Shown here: positions 33,287-42,893 of the stretch, piece by piece
Position numbering within the stretch: position 1 is the stretch's first letter
Layout of the letters: each line of letters starts with the position of its first letter
DNA from: Mycobacterium sp. 852013-50091_SCH5140682
GTDB taxonomy: Bacteria; Actinomycetota; Actinomycetes; Mycobacteriales; Mycobacteriaceae
DNA length: 64,000 bases
Assembly: GCF_001665685.1 (NCBI RefSeq)
Contig: NZ_LZTB01000100.1
Location: 248,001 to 312,000, forward strand
Direction of reading: 5' to 3'
Made by a program: the position numbers and the translations under genes
Notes under the pieces: generated by a model
Told to the model about the DNA's origin: nothing
The model's input: the letters and a program-made list of their open reading frames with translations, nothing else
Database searches by the model: none

Positions 33287-35059
33287 TCAGCGCAACCCGA
33301 GAATGTCGTAGCCGGATACCTTCTCGCCAGTGGTTCTCCGGCACAGGACGAGGACAGCCCCGGGCACAGTCATGATGCCGCCGACGTCATCACCGCATGG
33401 AGATGGATGCCGCGTGGTCTGCCCGTCGGGAGACACCGACCAGACCCACGATGCGTTGTCGGAAAGTCCTGCCGCCGTGACGAGTTGAGCTCCGACCTGA
33501 GCCCACTTCTGGCTCGCGAAGATTTGATCGTCGTAGGTCCTCACACCGACTGTGGTGATCGTCTTTCCCTCGCCGACCAGCAGTAGCCGAGCCGGTTTGT
33601 CCGGGTCCAGCATTTTGCCGAGAGCCATGGCGGAGCCCGGATACTGACCCGATCGAGCAGAGGACACGTCGGCCAGATATCCGGTGGACGGCACGATGTG
33701 GACGTCGCCGGTTCCGGTGTCGACCAGTAACGTCACGCGGCCGACACCCGTGTGTTTCGACGACTCGATCACGACGTTGTTCCCTGATGCGGCTACCAGG
33801 TCGTATTGGGTGTCGTTCGGCGGCAGCGTGCCCGGAGGGCCACTGAGATTGACCGAGTGCTGTTGGCCGGTGCGTCCATCGATCACGTGGAGTGCGCCGA
33901 CGTCGTTACAGGCCGCGATCACAACAATGCTGTGCTGGACGCCCGTCACCCCGTCGCCGTAGCCCTCGCATTGTTCGTCTGCGGTCAAGGTTCGGGACCA
34001 TCTCAACGACCCGGTACGCGGGTCGAGGGATGCGATGTCGTCGCCGCGGCGTACCGGGAACGCATCGGCACTCAATTGGACGCGGCCGGCCAGGTGCCAG
34101 CCCTCGTCGGCCGTCCACAACACCTGTCCCGTCATCGCGTCCAGGCCGACCAGGAATGGCGCGCTTCCCGCGGAGTAAGGCGGGTAGTAGGTGTGCCTGC
34201 ACTCCAGGAGCACCACCGAGTCGGGGGTCCACCCGGTGGATCGCAGTCCCACCGCCGTGCATCCGGTCGGAAAGGCGCTGAACGGAAAGCGCCAACGCTC
34301 GGCACCGGTCGTGCCGTCGTAAGCGACGAATGCACTGTCGTCAGTCGCCACAAATCCAGGACCTGCCGCCACGACCCAGTCCGAGTACCGCGCCACGACC
34401 GAGTAGGCGACGTTGGTGCGAAGGGCGGTGGGTAGCTCGGGTACGGCAATCGGAGCAGCGGTGGTTCCGCGGCTGTGGTCGCCGTTGGCCACCGCCACGA
34501 TGCCGAACCCGACCACGAGCGACGCAACCAGGCCGACTGCCGAAACTGCCAGCGCCGTCTTCCTTTGCGCCGGATGGCTGGTTTGTTGAACCGTGACGGC
34601 ACCAGCGACCAGTAAGACCGCGGCGACGGTCAGCAGAGCCCAGGACATCTGGCTCCAAGCGATCACGGGATAGGCCCCGGGACCGGTGATCGACTTCGCC
34701 CGGTCGGCGGGCATCGAACCGAGAAAGGCGTAGGCGGTCACCGCAGAGAGTGCGGTGGGCGCCCATGCTGCCCGCCCGGCGGTCACCCGGCCCGCCAGCG
34801 CCAGCACACCGCCGGCCATCACCAGCACGGCTGCGATGATGACGGCAGCCAGCGAGCCGCCGAGAAGCGTGCTGATGGGTCCGAGCCGATCTGAAATCAA
34901 ACCGTCAGGCACTCGACGCACGAACGCGTAGAGACTGAGGACCACTGCGCCGACCGCGATGCCGCAACTCAGCGCGATCAACACGAGGCTCAGCCGTCTG
35001 TGTGCCGGTGCGTCGCCGCGCGTCATGTCGTCCGCGTCCGCCACGCGCTCGTCTGCCAT
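33287..35059 (-). CDS. Membrane-anchored beta-propeller (PQQ-like) protein, paralogue
   Basis: Protein of 590 aa built like its convergent neighbour: about five hydrophobic segments in residues 18-200, then a propeller with blades YDGTTGAERWRFP, LDAMTGQVLWTAD, LDPRTGSLRWSRT and IDGRTGQQHSV. The C-terminal PCGDDVGGIMTVPGAVLVLC matches PCGEAMQGIPGIAAVPGALLVRC of the neighbour, showing common origin. ATG 35059 has GGGAGG 6 nt before it; the longer frame upstream lacks one. It is divergent from groEL2, whose CIRCE elements start 114 bp upstream. Function unknown. Confidence 0.75.
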   Translation of the reverse strand: MADERVADADDMTRGDAPAHRRLSLVLIALSCGIAVGAVVLSLYAFVRRVPDGLISDRLGPISTLLGGSLAAVIIAAVLVMAGGVLALAGRVTAGRAAWAPTALSAVTAYAFLGSMPADRAKSITGPGAYPVIAWSQMSWALLTVAAVLLVAGAVTVQQTSHPAQRKTALAVSAVGLVASLVVGFGIVAVANGDHSRGTTAAPIAVPELPTALRTNVAYSVVARYSDWVVAAGPGFVATDDSAFVAYDGTTGAERWRFPFSAFPTGCTAVGLRSTGWTPDSVVLLECRHTYYPPYSAGSAPFLVGLDAMTGQVLWTADEGWHLAGRVQLSADAFPVRRGDDIASLDPRTGSLRWSRTLTADEQCEGYGDGVTGVQHSIVVIAACNDVGALHVIDGRTGQQHSVNLSGPPGTLPPNDTQYDLVAASGNNVVIESSKHTGVGRVTLLVDTGTGDVHIVPSTGYLADVSSARSGQYPGSAMALGKMLDPDKPARLLLVGEGKTITTVGVRTYDDQIFASQKWAQVGAQLVTAAGLSDNASWVWSVSPDGQTTRHPSPCGDDVGGIMTVPGAVLVLCRRTTGEKVSGYDILGLR

Positions 35060-35172
35060 CCCCGACCTCCCTCGTCGAGCCGACTTTGCCACAGCAATCG
35101 CACCTCGATGCGCACTGATTGGCTGGGCCATGGGGGCGCTGCCCGGCAATACCTCCGCTGATGGCGAACGCT

Positions 35173-35199
35173 CTTGCACTCACCCAGGCCGAGTGCTAA
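35173..35199. promoter_or_regulatory. CIRCE element, upstream copy (HrcA operator)
   Basis: CTTGCACTC-N9-GAGTGCTAA. The right arm is a perfect CIRCE half; the left arm matches 7 of 9. It lies 35 bp before the better copy, as before groEL2 of M. tuberculosis. HrcA binds CIRCE and represses chaperonin genes until heat shock. The hrcA gene is not in the window. Confidence 0.8.
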
Positions 35200-35207
35200 G
35201 AATGCAG

Positions 35208-35234
35208 TTGGCACTCTCGATCAGTGAGTGCTAG
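35208..35234. promoter_or_regulatory. CIRCE element, groEL2-proximal copy (HrcA operator)
   Basis: TTGGCACTC-N9-GAGTGCTAG, a nearly perfect CIRCE (consensus TTAGCACTC-N9-GAGTGCTAA). It lies 114 bp before the groEL2 ATG and overlaps the probable promoter. Heat-shock induction by release of HrcA is established for this arrangement in actinobacteria. Confidence 0.92.
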
Positions 35235-35348
35235 GTCGGGACGGTGAGACCGGGGCCGCACCTGCGGGAGCACACCCCAGTCGTCCGTCGCGGGCACTGA
35301 ACCCGACTACAGAACGTGCGATCCCCTATCCGGAGGAATCACTTCGCA

Positions 35349-36974
<1,626 letters not shown>

Positions 36975-36991
36975 GTCCTGCTCTTTACGGG

Positions 36992-37023
36992 AAAGCCCGG
37001 TCTCCTTGGAGGCCGGGCTTTTT
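36992..37023. terminator. Intrinsic terminator after groEL2
   Basis: AAAGCCCGG pairs with CCGGGCTTT across a short CTCC/GGAG inner stem, followed by a run of T on the plus strand and preceded by A on the minus side. It ends groEL2 transcription and, being A-flanked, can also serve the convergent PE-PPE gene. It is one of the few classical T-tract terminators in this window. Confidence 0.88.
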
Positions 37024-37039
37024 CGTGTCGCGGATCCGT

Positions 37040-38485
37040 TTACGCCGCGTCCTTGTCCTTCGCGGGTTGCTCGGTTTTCGGCTTGTCGTCGGGCTTGGTC
37101 TTGGGCGTGATCTTGGTGAGGTTCGTCAGCGATTTGGCGGCATCACGCAGCGACGGCAGCTTCAACTTCTTGGTATCGGGTTGTGTGGTCGGCAGTTTCG
37201 GCAGTTTCGGGGTGGCCTGCTTCGGCAGATCGGGCAGTGACGGCAACTTCGGCAGGTTCAGCGTGATCGGATTCTGCGGCAGCTTGGTGCTGGTCGGTGC
37301 ATCAACCGAATCGGTGGACTGCGTTGTTTTCAGAGGCGTCTGCGTTGCTGCGGAGGATGTCAGGTCCGGGGTCGGTTCGGTCGCGATCCCGCTGTGAACC
37401 GGTGGCGGCGGGTTCTGGAAGTTGTTGATGCCCTGCTGGACCGCGCCGGGCATGGCTGCTGCCGCCTCGACGAACTTCTGCGGCGGCGTGAACATGAACT
37501 GCGTGGGGGTGGCGGGGTTGGTGGTGCGGTCGTAACCCATGTCGACGAGCACCCGCATGACCGGCTCGATGGCGTCGATGCCGCCCTGCGGCAGGCCCAG
37601 CGCGTCGGCGACCTGGCGCGCGGGCATCAGCAGGGGCAGATGATCGGTGTGCACCACATAGTAGGTGGTGGGCGCTTTGCCCGGCTGGTTGACGACGGTC
37701 TTGGTGGTGCCGTCCGCGTAGTGGTAAGTCGTTGTGTCGCCGGTGGTTTCATGGCTGACGGCGTTGGTGTCGGAGTACTGACTCATGTCGATGTTGTCGT
37801 AGTTGGCGTCCGGGTGCACATAGACGACGGCCGCTGCGGCATTGGCGAGCGACAACGGGTTGAAGTAGGCCGGGAAGTCCCCGTAGGTGTCGTACTCCCG
37901 GGTGATGTCGGTGGTCGTGAACTGGTCGGGCCCCATCGCCCCGGTTGACTGGATGTCGGCGAAAGGCACGTAAAGCCAGGGGAATCGAGCGAAGATGCCG
38001 CCGTTGGGCTTGTTGGCGTTGGCGATCAGGACGAACTCGATGTTCTTCGGTGCGTTCGGGTCTGTCTCGAGTTGCTTGCGCTGCTTGTTGGTCACGACCG
38101 CGCCGAGGGAGTAACCGACGACGACGACGTGGTCGCTCGGCGTGTCCGGGGAGTTCGCGCCCGAAATCGCCTGGCCGAGCTTACCGTTGCCGTCGTTCAC
38201 CGACTGCGCGAAGGTCGGTGCGGTCAGCCCGCTGACCGGCCAGATCGCCGCCAGATACTGCACGCCGTGCGCGTCGCTGTACTGGCCGTCGAGCTTGTGG
38301 TTGATGTTGCCGCTCGTCGGGTCGTTGTTGCCGCCGACGCCGATCACGTAGTTGGTCAGCGTGGCGGCGATGGTCGGGCTGTTCAGCGCGACCGGGGTGA
38401 TCAGAACGCAACTGGCGGCAACTGCCGCGGTACCCGCGACAGAGCGACGAGTCGACCGCTTGTTATGCGCATGACGACCAGACAT
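37040..38485 (-). CDS. PE-PPE-domain serine hydrolase, exported
   Basis: Protein of 481 aa with a signal-like start (basic MSGRHAHNKRSTRRS, hydrophobic to about 40) and a PE-PPE domain, the alpha/beta-hydrolase fold found at the end of some mycobacterial PE and PPE proteins. The nucleophile is Ser126 in VVGYSLGAVV. No PE or PPE N-terminal domain is present. The C-terminal 130 residues are low-complexity and carry repeats of the type LPKLPSLPDLP with Lys-rich ends, probably wall-binding or unfolded. ATG 38485 follows GGGAGGG by 6 nt. It is convergent with groEL2. Esterase or transacylase activity on wall lipids is likely from the family. Confidence 0.85.
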   Translation of the reverse strand: MSGRHAHNKRSTRRSVAGTAAVAASCVLITPVALNSPTIAATLTNYVIGVGGNNDPTSGNINHKLDGQYSDAHGVQYLAAIWPVSGLTAPTFAQSVNDGNGKLGQAISGANSPDTPSDHVVVVGYSLGAVVTNKQRKQLETDPNAPKNIEFVLIANANKPNGGIFARFPWLYVPFADIQSTGAMGPDQFTTTDITREYDTYGDFPAYFNPLSLANAAAAVVYVHPDANYDNIDMSQYSDTNAVSHETTGDTTTYHYADGTTKTVVNQPGKAPTTYYVVHTDHLPLLMPARQVADALGLPQGGIDAIEPVMRVLVDMGYDRTTNPATPTQFMFTPPQKFVEAAAAMPGAVQQGINNFQNPPPPVHSGIATEPTPDLTSSAATQTPLKTTQSTDSVDAPTSTKLPQNPITLNLPKLPSLPDLPKQATPKLPKLPTTQPDTKKLKLPSLRDAAKSLTNLTKITPKTKPDDKPKTEQPAKDKDAA

Positions 38486-38581
38486 CCGGACCCTCCCCGC
38501 AAGCGCCAGTCGCGTCGCAGGCAAATCGTGACGCGTTGGTGGTCAGACATTAGCGACCAAGTTGCTTGCCGGAATCTGAAT

Positions 38582-38597
38582 TGAGCAAACTTGCTCA
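38582..38597. promoter_or_regulatory. Perfect palindrome upstream of PE-PPE gene
   Basis: TGAGCAA-AC-TTGCTCA, 7-bp perfect arms with a 2-bp centre, 97 bp before the PE-PPE start and 34 bp after the PPOX-gene stop. It may be an operator or a short hairpin terminator; it lacks a T-tract, so an operator is somewhat more likely. No regulator gene is adjacent. Confidence 0.35.
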
Positions 38598-38631
38598 GGG
38601 AAGGTTCCGTGGTTTTTGCAAACGGAAACGT

Positions 38632-39009
38632 TTAGGTTTCTTCGATGGGCACGCAGTCGTGCAGGTAACCACTGGTTGCCGCCGGGGACTCGGGTGCCGC
38701 TTTGCGGTGCAGCACCGCGCGGTTGGGAATGACCCGCACCTCGTCGCCCGCCAGTTCACCCGTCCCGTCCACGATCAGCGAGTAGCCACCCGGTTCGCGG
38801 GGCGGCCAGATCACGGTGACAGCAGGATGTTCGGCGAGATTGGTGCGGGTATGCCGGCCGGCGGTGCCGACACCGATGACGCCGTCGGTCAGTACCGGAT
38901 CGACGGCCACGGTGTGTGCGCGGAAGTCGTCGCCGACGGTGATCAGGTAGGCGAACGCGAAGTCCGCCACCACGTCGGCCAGCTGGTCAAGATCTACCTT
39001 CACGCTCAT
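38632..39009 (-). CDS. PPOX-class (pyridoxamine-phosphate-oxidase-like) protein
   Basis: Protein of 125 aa with the split-barrel flavin/F420-binding fold: FAYLITVGDDFRAHTVAVDPVL, HPAVTVIWPP and SLIVDGTGEL are typical strands. Members bind FMN, F420 or heme; the ligand cannot be told. ATG 39009 overlaps the stop of the amidohydrolase gene (ATGA), so the two are translationally coupled. The C-terminal end (AATSGYLHDCVPIEE) is conserved in this subgroup. A role linked to the amidohydrolase is suggested only by the coupling. Confidence 0.75.
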   Translation of the reverse strand: MSVKVDLDQLADVVADFAFAYLITVGDDFRAHTVAVDPVLTDGVIGVGTAGRHTRTNLAEHPAVTVIWPPREPGGYSLIVDGTGELAGDEVRVIPNRAVLHRKAAPESPAATSGYLHDCVPIEET

Positions 39010-40757
39010 GCTGCGCCCTCCGGAATGGGTTGTCTGCCACGCACCAGCTTGCCCGGCCGGGCGTCGGTGGGTACGCCGTGCTCGGCGATGATCTGTCCGG
39101 ACACGACCGTGGCGACGTACCCGTCGGCAGTCTGGTCCAGCCGACGTCCGCCGGCCGGAAGGTCTTTGGCCACCACGGGCTTGTGCAGGCGGAGCACCTC
39201 AGGATCGAGCACGTTGAGATCTGCCTTGTAGCCCACGGCAATTCGCCCGCGGTCCAGCAGGTGTGCCACGCGCGCGGGAACGGACGTGAGCTGACGGATC
39301 GCCTCGGCCATCGACAGCCGACCGGAAGCGCGGTCGCGCACCCAGTGCGTCAGGAGGTAGGTCGGGAAGCTCGCATCGCAGATCATCCCGTAGTGCGCAC
39401 CGCCGTCGCCGAGGCCCAGCACCACGTCCTCACGGCGGATCAACTCGGCGACGGTGTCCAGCGAGCCGTCGCGGAAGTTGGCCAACGTCACCAAGAGCAT
39501 GGCGTGGCCGTCATCGTCGAGCAGGCGGTCGTAGGCCTCTTCCAACGGGTCGACCCCGCGGGCGCGGGCCCGCGCGCCGATCGAATCCGACGGCGACGGT
39601 TCGTAATTCGGCGGATCGCCCAACGGATACATGTAGTCCCAGGCCTGCGCGGCGAACATCAGCGGATGCCCGTCGCTGCTCGGCTTGTCGGTCAGAATGC
39701 GCTGTCGCACTGTGGGTTTGCGCATCTCGGCGACGCGTTCGGGCAGCGGCAGGTCGGCGATCTCCCGGTACGACGGGTACATCACGAACGGGTTGCCCGA
39801 CAGCTCCAGTCCGAGCACCAGGCCGATGGGACGCGGGAAGATCTGCGCGGTGATATCTCCACCGTTGGCGTTCGACTTCTCCACCATGCGCAGCGCGTCT
39901 TCGAAGAATGCGGGCCCGGCATTGCCGATCGCCAGCGTGAAGGTCACCGGGAGGCCGACCTCGGAGGCGACGTCGAACACGGTCTGCAGGGCGGGTTCGT
40001 AGTCGACTGCGACGAGATCGGGTACGAATTGGATCAGGCCGCCACCGGCGTCGTCGACGCCGCGGGCGATCGCCTCGATCTCATCGTGGCCCGCGTCGTA
40101 ACTCGGAATCGGTTGTCCGCTTTGGGTTTTGTGGATCGTCAGGCGCGACGACGCGAAGCCCAGCGCGCCGACCTCAACAGCCTCGGCAGCGAGTTTGCGC
40201 ATCCGCGCCAGATCCTCGGCCGTGGCCGGTTCCCGATCCACACCGCGTTGGCCCATCACATACACGCGCAGTGGCGAGTGGGGCAGCAGCGCGGCGACAT
40301 CGATGTCGCGTCGCCCCGTGTCGAGAGTGTCGAGAAACTCGGGGAACGTCTCCCACGTCCACGGCAATCCGTCGACCATCACCACGCCGGGAATGTCCTC
40401 GACCCCGGCCATCACGTCGACCAGCACGTCGTGGTCCTCGGCCCGGCACGGCGCGAACCCCACGCCGCAATTGCCCATGACCGCGGTGGTGACACCGTGC
40501 GCCGAGGAGGGCGTGAGCCGGTCACTCCAGATCGCCTGCCCGTCGTAGTGGGTGTGCAGGTCGACGAATCCCGGTGTGACCACAAGGCCTGCGGCGTCGA
40601 TCTCGCGCGTCCCGGATCCATCCACCGATCCGACCGCGACGATCACACCGTCGCGCACCGCGACGTCGCCGACATAAGGTTCGCCGCCCAACCCGTCGAC
40701 GATCAGGCCGCCGCGGATACACAGATCGAATGTTGCGGCGTCAGAGTCATAGCCCAC
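39006..40757 (-). CDS. N-acyl-D-amino-acid deacylase family amidohydrolase
   Basis: Metal-dependent amidohydrolase of 583 aa. The metal motif is H68-T-H70 in GFVDLHTHYDGQ; the DGG motif (GLGDGGAHYGM) gives the catalytic Asp near the C-terminus, and the beta-sandwich rejoins there (GRIAVGYKADLNVLDPE). These are the marks of D-aminoacylase/D-hydantoinase relatives that cleave N-acylated amino acids or cyclic amides. GTG 40757 is the first start; no ribosome binding site is visible. It is divergent from the VOC gene and coupled to the small PPOX-class gene. True substrate unknown. Confidence 0.85.
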   Translation of the reverse strand: MGYDSDAATFDLCIRGGLIVDGLGGEPYVGDVAVRDGVIVAVGSVDGSGTREIDAAGLVVTPGFVDLHTHYDGQAIWSDRLTPSSAHGVTTAVMGNCGVGFAPCRAEDHDVLVDVMAGVEDIPGVVMVDGLPWTWETFPEFLDTLDTGRRDIDVAALLPHSPLRVYVMGQRGVDREPATAEDLARMRKLAAEAVEVGALGFASSRLTIHKTQSGQPIPSYDAGHDEIEAIARGVDDAGGGLIQFVPDLVAVDYEPALQTVFDVASEVGLPVTFTLAIGNAGPAFFEDALRMVEKSNANGGDITAQIFPRPIGLVLGLELSGNPFVMYPSYREIADLPLPERVAEMRKPTVRQRILTDKPSSDGHPLMFAAQAWDYMYPLGDPPNYEPSPSDSIGARARARGVDPLEEAYDRLLDDDGHAMLLVTLANFRDGSLDTVAELIRREDVVLGLGDGGAHYGMICDASFPTYLLTHWVRDRASGRLSMAEAIRQLTSVPARVAHLLDRGRIAVGYKADLNVLDPEVLRLHKPVVAKDLPAGGRRLDQTADGYVATVVSGQIIAEHGVPTDARPGKLVRGRQPIPEGAA

Positions 40758-40799
40758 CTAACCAACGTACGACGATCCGCGCCGTAGGGGAATGTGTCG

Positions 40800-41207
40800 G
40801 TGGCCCATGCCAAGATCAAGTTCGTGATCGACCACTTCGGAATCAACTGCACGGACTGGGCCAAGTCCAAGGAGTTCTACGACACCGTGCTCGGCGTGCT
40901 CGGCTTCGGCCGCCAGCTCGACTTCGATGTCGCGATCGGCTACGGCCGGGATGGCAAGCCGGACTTCTGGATCGCCGACGCCAGTGCCGGTGACGCGGGC
41001 GGACCCAATCGGGAGATCCACGTGGCGTTCCAGGCGGCTGATGTCGACGCGGTCAAGGCGTTCTACGACGCCGCAGTGGGGTTGGGCGCCGAATCGCTGC
41101 ACGAGCCGCGGCTGTGGCCGGAGTACCACCCGGGCTACTTCGGAGCATTCGTGCGTGATCCCGACGGCAACAACGTCGAGGCGGTCTTCCACGGGGCCGC
41201 GGGCTAG
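40800..41207 (+). CDS. VOC-family (glyoxalase-like) protein
   Basis: Protein of 135 aa with the paired beta-alpha-beta-beta-beta units of the vicinal-oxygen-chelate fold: IDHFGINCTDWAKSKEFYDTVLGVLGF at the start, REIHVAFQAADVDAVKAFYDAA in the middle and RDPDGNNVEAVFHG at the end, with metal ligands His and Glu in the usual places. GTG 40800 is favoured because AGGGGA is 8 nt upstream; GTG 40794 is also possible. Its stop shares CTAG with that of the convergent gene. Activity could be isomerase, dioxygenase or resistance; not decidable. Confidence 0.8.
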   Translation: MAHAKIKFVIDHFGINCTDWAKSKEFYDTVLGVLGFGRQLDFDVAIGYGRDGKPDFWIADASAGDAGGPNREIHVAFQAADVDAVKAFYDAAVGLGAESLHEPRLWPEYHPGYFGAFVRDPDGNNVEAVFHGAAG

Positions 41208-41719
41208 GAGCTGCCCTTGGGTTCGAAAGAGTCCATCAACCAGGAGCCGTGGACATTGGTCAGCCCGACCAGCACGGCGTTCTGTGACTGCGTCGGGGAT
41301 TGACTGCCCTTCGTCGCGGTGGTGTTGACGAAGGCCAGCACGTGGGCAATGTCTTCGGACAGGCTGTCGACACCCGCGCGCACAACGGTGGCCGTCGAGG
41401 TGATGCGGGTTTGACGGGCCTGAGGGATCACCGTCTCCCGCATGGTCTTGTCGTACTCGGTGAGGAACTTGCCGGTCAGCAGCGCTGTGCGGGAGCCGAG
41501 GTCTGCTTCGCTGATGTCCGGCGTGTAGCTCATGACCGTCGGCAGGTTCGTACGCACCACGTCGATCACCTGCTGCCGCGCGGCGGCGTGATCGGCCACC
41601 GGCTCAGGCGCCGGTCTGCTCTTGACGATCAGCTGCCAGCCGCCCAGGCCCGTTGCCACCGCGATGCCCAAGCAGAGCAGTGCGACCAGCAGTCCCCATG
41701 CGACGCGTCGCGCGGTCAC
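41204..41719 (-). CDS. Mce-associated-type membrane protein
   Basis: Single-pass protein of 171 aa: a helix at about 6-29 and an exported domain with ALLTGKFLTEYDKTM and TATVVRAGVDSLSEDIAHVLAFVN, the pattern of Mce-associated proteins (Mas) that accompany mammalian-cell-entry lipid transporters. No mce operon is in the window. GTG 41719 overlaps the stop of the upstream gene (GTGA), and the product probably forms a pair with it. The fold is SnoaL/NTF2-like by analogy. A role in stabilising lipid-transport complexes is inferred from the family. Confidence 0.65.
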   Translation of the reverse strand: MTARRVAWGLLVALLCLGIAVATGLGGWQLIVKSRPAPEPVADHAAARQQVIDVVRTNLPTVMSYTPDISEADLGSRTALLTGKFLTEYDKTMRETVIPQARQTRITSTATVVRAGVDSLSEDIAHVLAFVNTTATKGSQSPTQSQNAVLVGLTNVHGSWLMDSFEPKGSS

Positions 41720-42309
41720 GGAGCGAACTCCACGTTCGAGACCTTGTAGGAGCCGGCGGTTTCGACGACGGTCAGCACCAGCCGCTGTCCTCGGTTCTGA
41801 GTACCTGCGGCCGTGATGCTGGTGGTGTCGACGCTGACCAGGACGACGGCTTGTCCCGCCGTGAACGATTCGAGGCCCGACGCGCTGACGGTGGCGCGAA
41901 ACGTCGAGCCGCTGGTCACCACCACCTGCTTGAATGCGTCGGCCTGCTTCTGGAAATTGTCGTGAAATGTTCCGGTCGACCCGTCGAGCACCCGCTGGAT
42001 GTCGGCATCGATGCTCGCCGGGCTCACCGACGACACTGTCTCGGCGAAGGTCCGCGCGGCATCGACATACGGCTGCCACTGCGGGGTTGCGGTGGAGGCG
42101 GCGGGCCCGCTGCGGGCGAACTGGCTGACGGCAAAACCGGTCGCGCCCAACAACACCACGGCGAGCACCGCGGGAATGGCGATGGCGGCGATCAGCAGTG
42201 CCGGGGATTTTCGTGGTGGCGGCGGGTAGCCAGGGGGGAACGGCGGGTAGAACGCCGGGGCGTTGTGGATCGGCGGAGGCTGGTGCCACGGATCCGGTTG
42301 ACCGCCCAT
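41716..42309 (-). CDS. Proline-rich Mce-associated-type membrane protein
   Basis: Protein of 197 aa. The first 33 residues are cytoplasmic and rich in Pro (PPFPPGYPPPPRK), followed by a helix at about 36-60 and an exported domain (VDAARTFAETVSSVSPASIDADIQRVLDGSTGTF) like the downstream partner at 41204-41719. ATG 42309 is divergent from the DinB gene. The two genes overlap by 4 bp. The layout resembles Mce-associated proteins and other mycobacterial single-pass proteins with an NTF2-like domain. No direct function can be given. Confidence 0.65.
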   Translation of the reverse strand: MGGQPDPWHQPPPIHNAPAFYPPFPPGYPPPPRKSPALLIAAIAIPAVLAVVLLGATGFAVSQFARSGPAASTATPQWQPYVDAARTFAETVSSVSPASIDADIQRVLDGSTGTFHDNFQKQADAFKQVVVTSGSTFRATVSASGLESFTAGQAVVLVSVDTTSITAAGTQNRGQRLVLTVVETAGSYKVSNVEFAP

Positions 42310-42374
42310 GGCCCGTGATAGTAACGGCGCTCGACGTCGCGGACGGGTCGGGACCTGCGGGTAGCGTCGCTGGC

Positions 42375-42893
42375 ATGACCTCCGACGAATCCGACGCTGT
42401 CCGCGAACTGCTGCGCGATTCCTTCTCCCGGCTCATCGAACACGTCGACGACCTCACCGACGGGCTGAGCGACGAAGCCGCGACGTACCGCCCGACGCCG
42501 CAGGCCAACAGCATCGCGTGGCTGATCTGGCACAGTGCGCGCGGCCAGGATTTGCAGCTGTGTGACGTCGCCGGGTTCGAGCAGGTGTGGTTGCGCGACG
42601 GATGGGTGGACCGGTTCGGCCTCGACTTGCCGCGCGAGGACATGGGCTACGGCCACAGTGCCGCTGAAGTCGCCAAGGTCCGCGCCTCCGCGGATCTGCT
42701 GGCCGGCTACTACCGGGCCGTGCACAAGGTGACCCTGGAGTACATCGCCACCGTCACGCCCGAGGAGCTGACCCGCATCGTTGACACCCGGTGGAATCCG
42801 CCGGTGACCGCGAGCGTGCGGCTGGTCAGCATCATCGACGACTGTGCACAGCACCTGGGGCAGGCCGCGTATCTACGCGGCATCATCGGGTGA
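42375..42893 (+). CDS. DinB/DUF664 family protein (putative thiol-dependent enzyme)
   Basis: Four-helix-bundle protein of 172 aa of the DinB superfamily. The metal-site His residues are in SIAWLIWHSARGQDL and DDCAQHLGQAAYLRG, the usual first and third positions of the triad. Actinobacterial members include mycothiol-dependent transferases and isomerases, so mycothiol is a possible cofactor. ATG 42375 is 65 bp from the divergent membrane-protein gene. Its stop overlaps the GTG of the PAP2 gene (GTGA), so they are coupled. Confidence 0.8.
   Translation: MTSDESDAVRELLRDSFSRLIEHVDDLTDGLSDEAATYRPTPQANSIAWLIWHSARGQDLQLCDVAGFEQVWLRDGWVDRFGLDLPREDMGYGHSAAEVAKVRASADLLAGYYRAVHKVTLEYIATVTPEELTRIVDTRWNPPVTASVRLVSIIDDCAQHLGQAAYLRGIIG

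Noticed and set aside
38582..38597. KstR2-type site upstream of the PE-PPE gene
   Set aside because: The palindrome has AGCAA-AC-TTGCT, not the CAAG-N2-CTTG core of that regulator; kept only as an unassigned palindrome.
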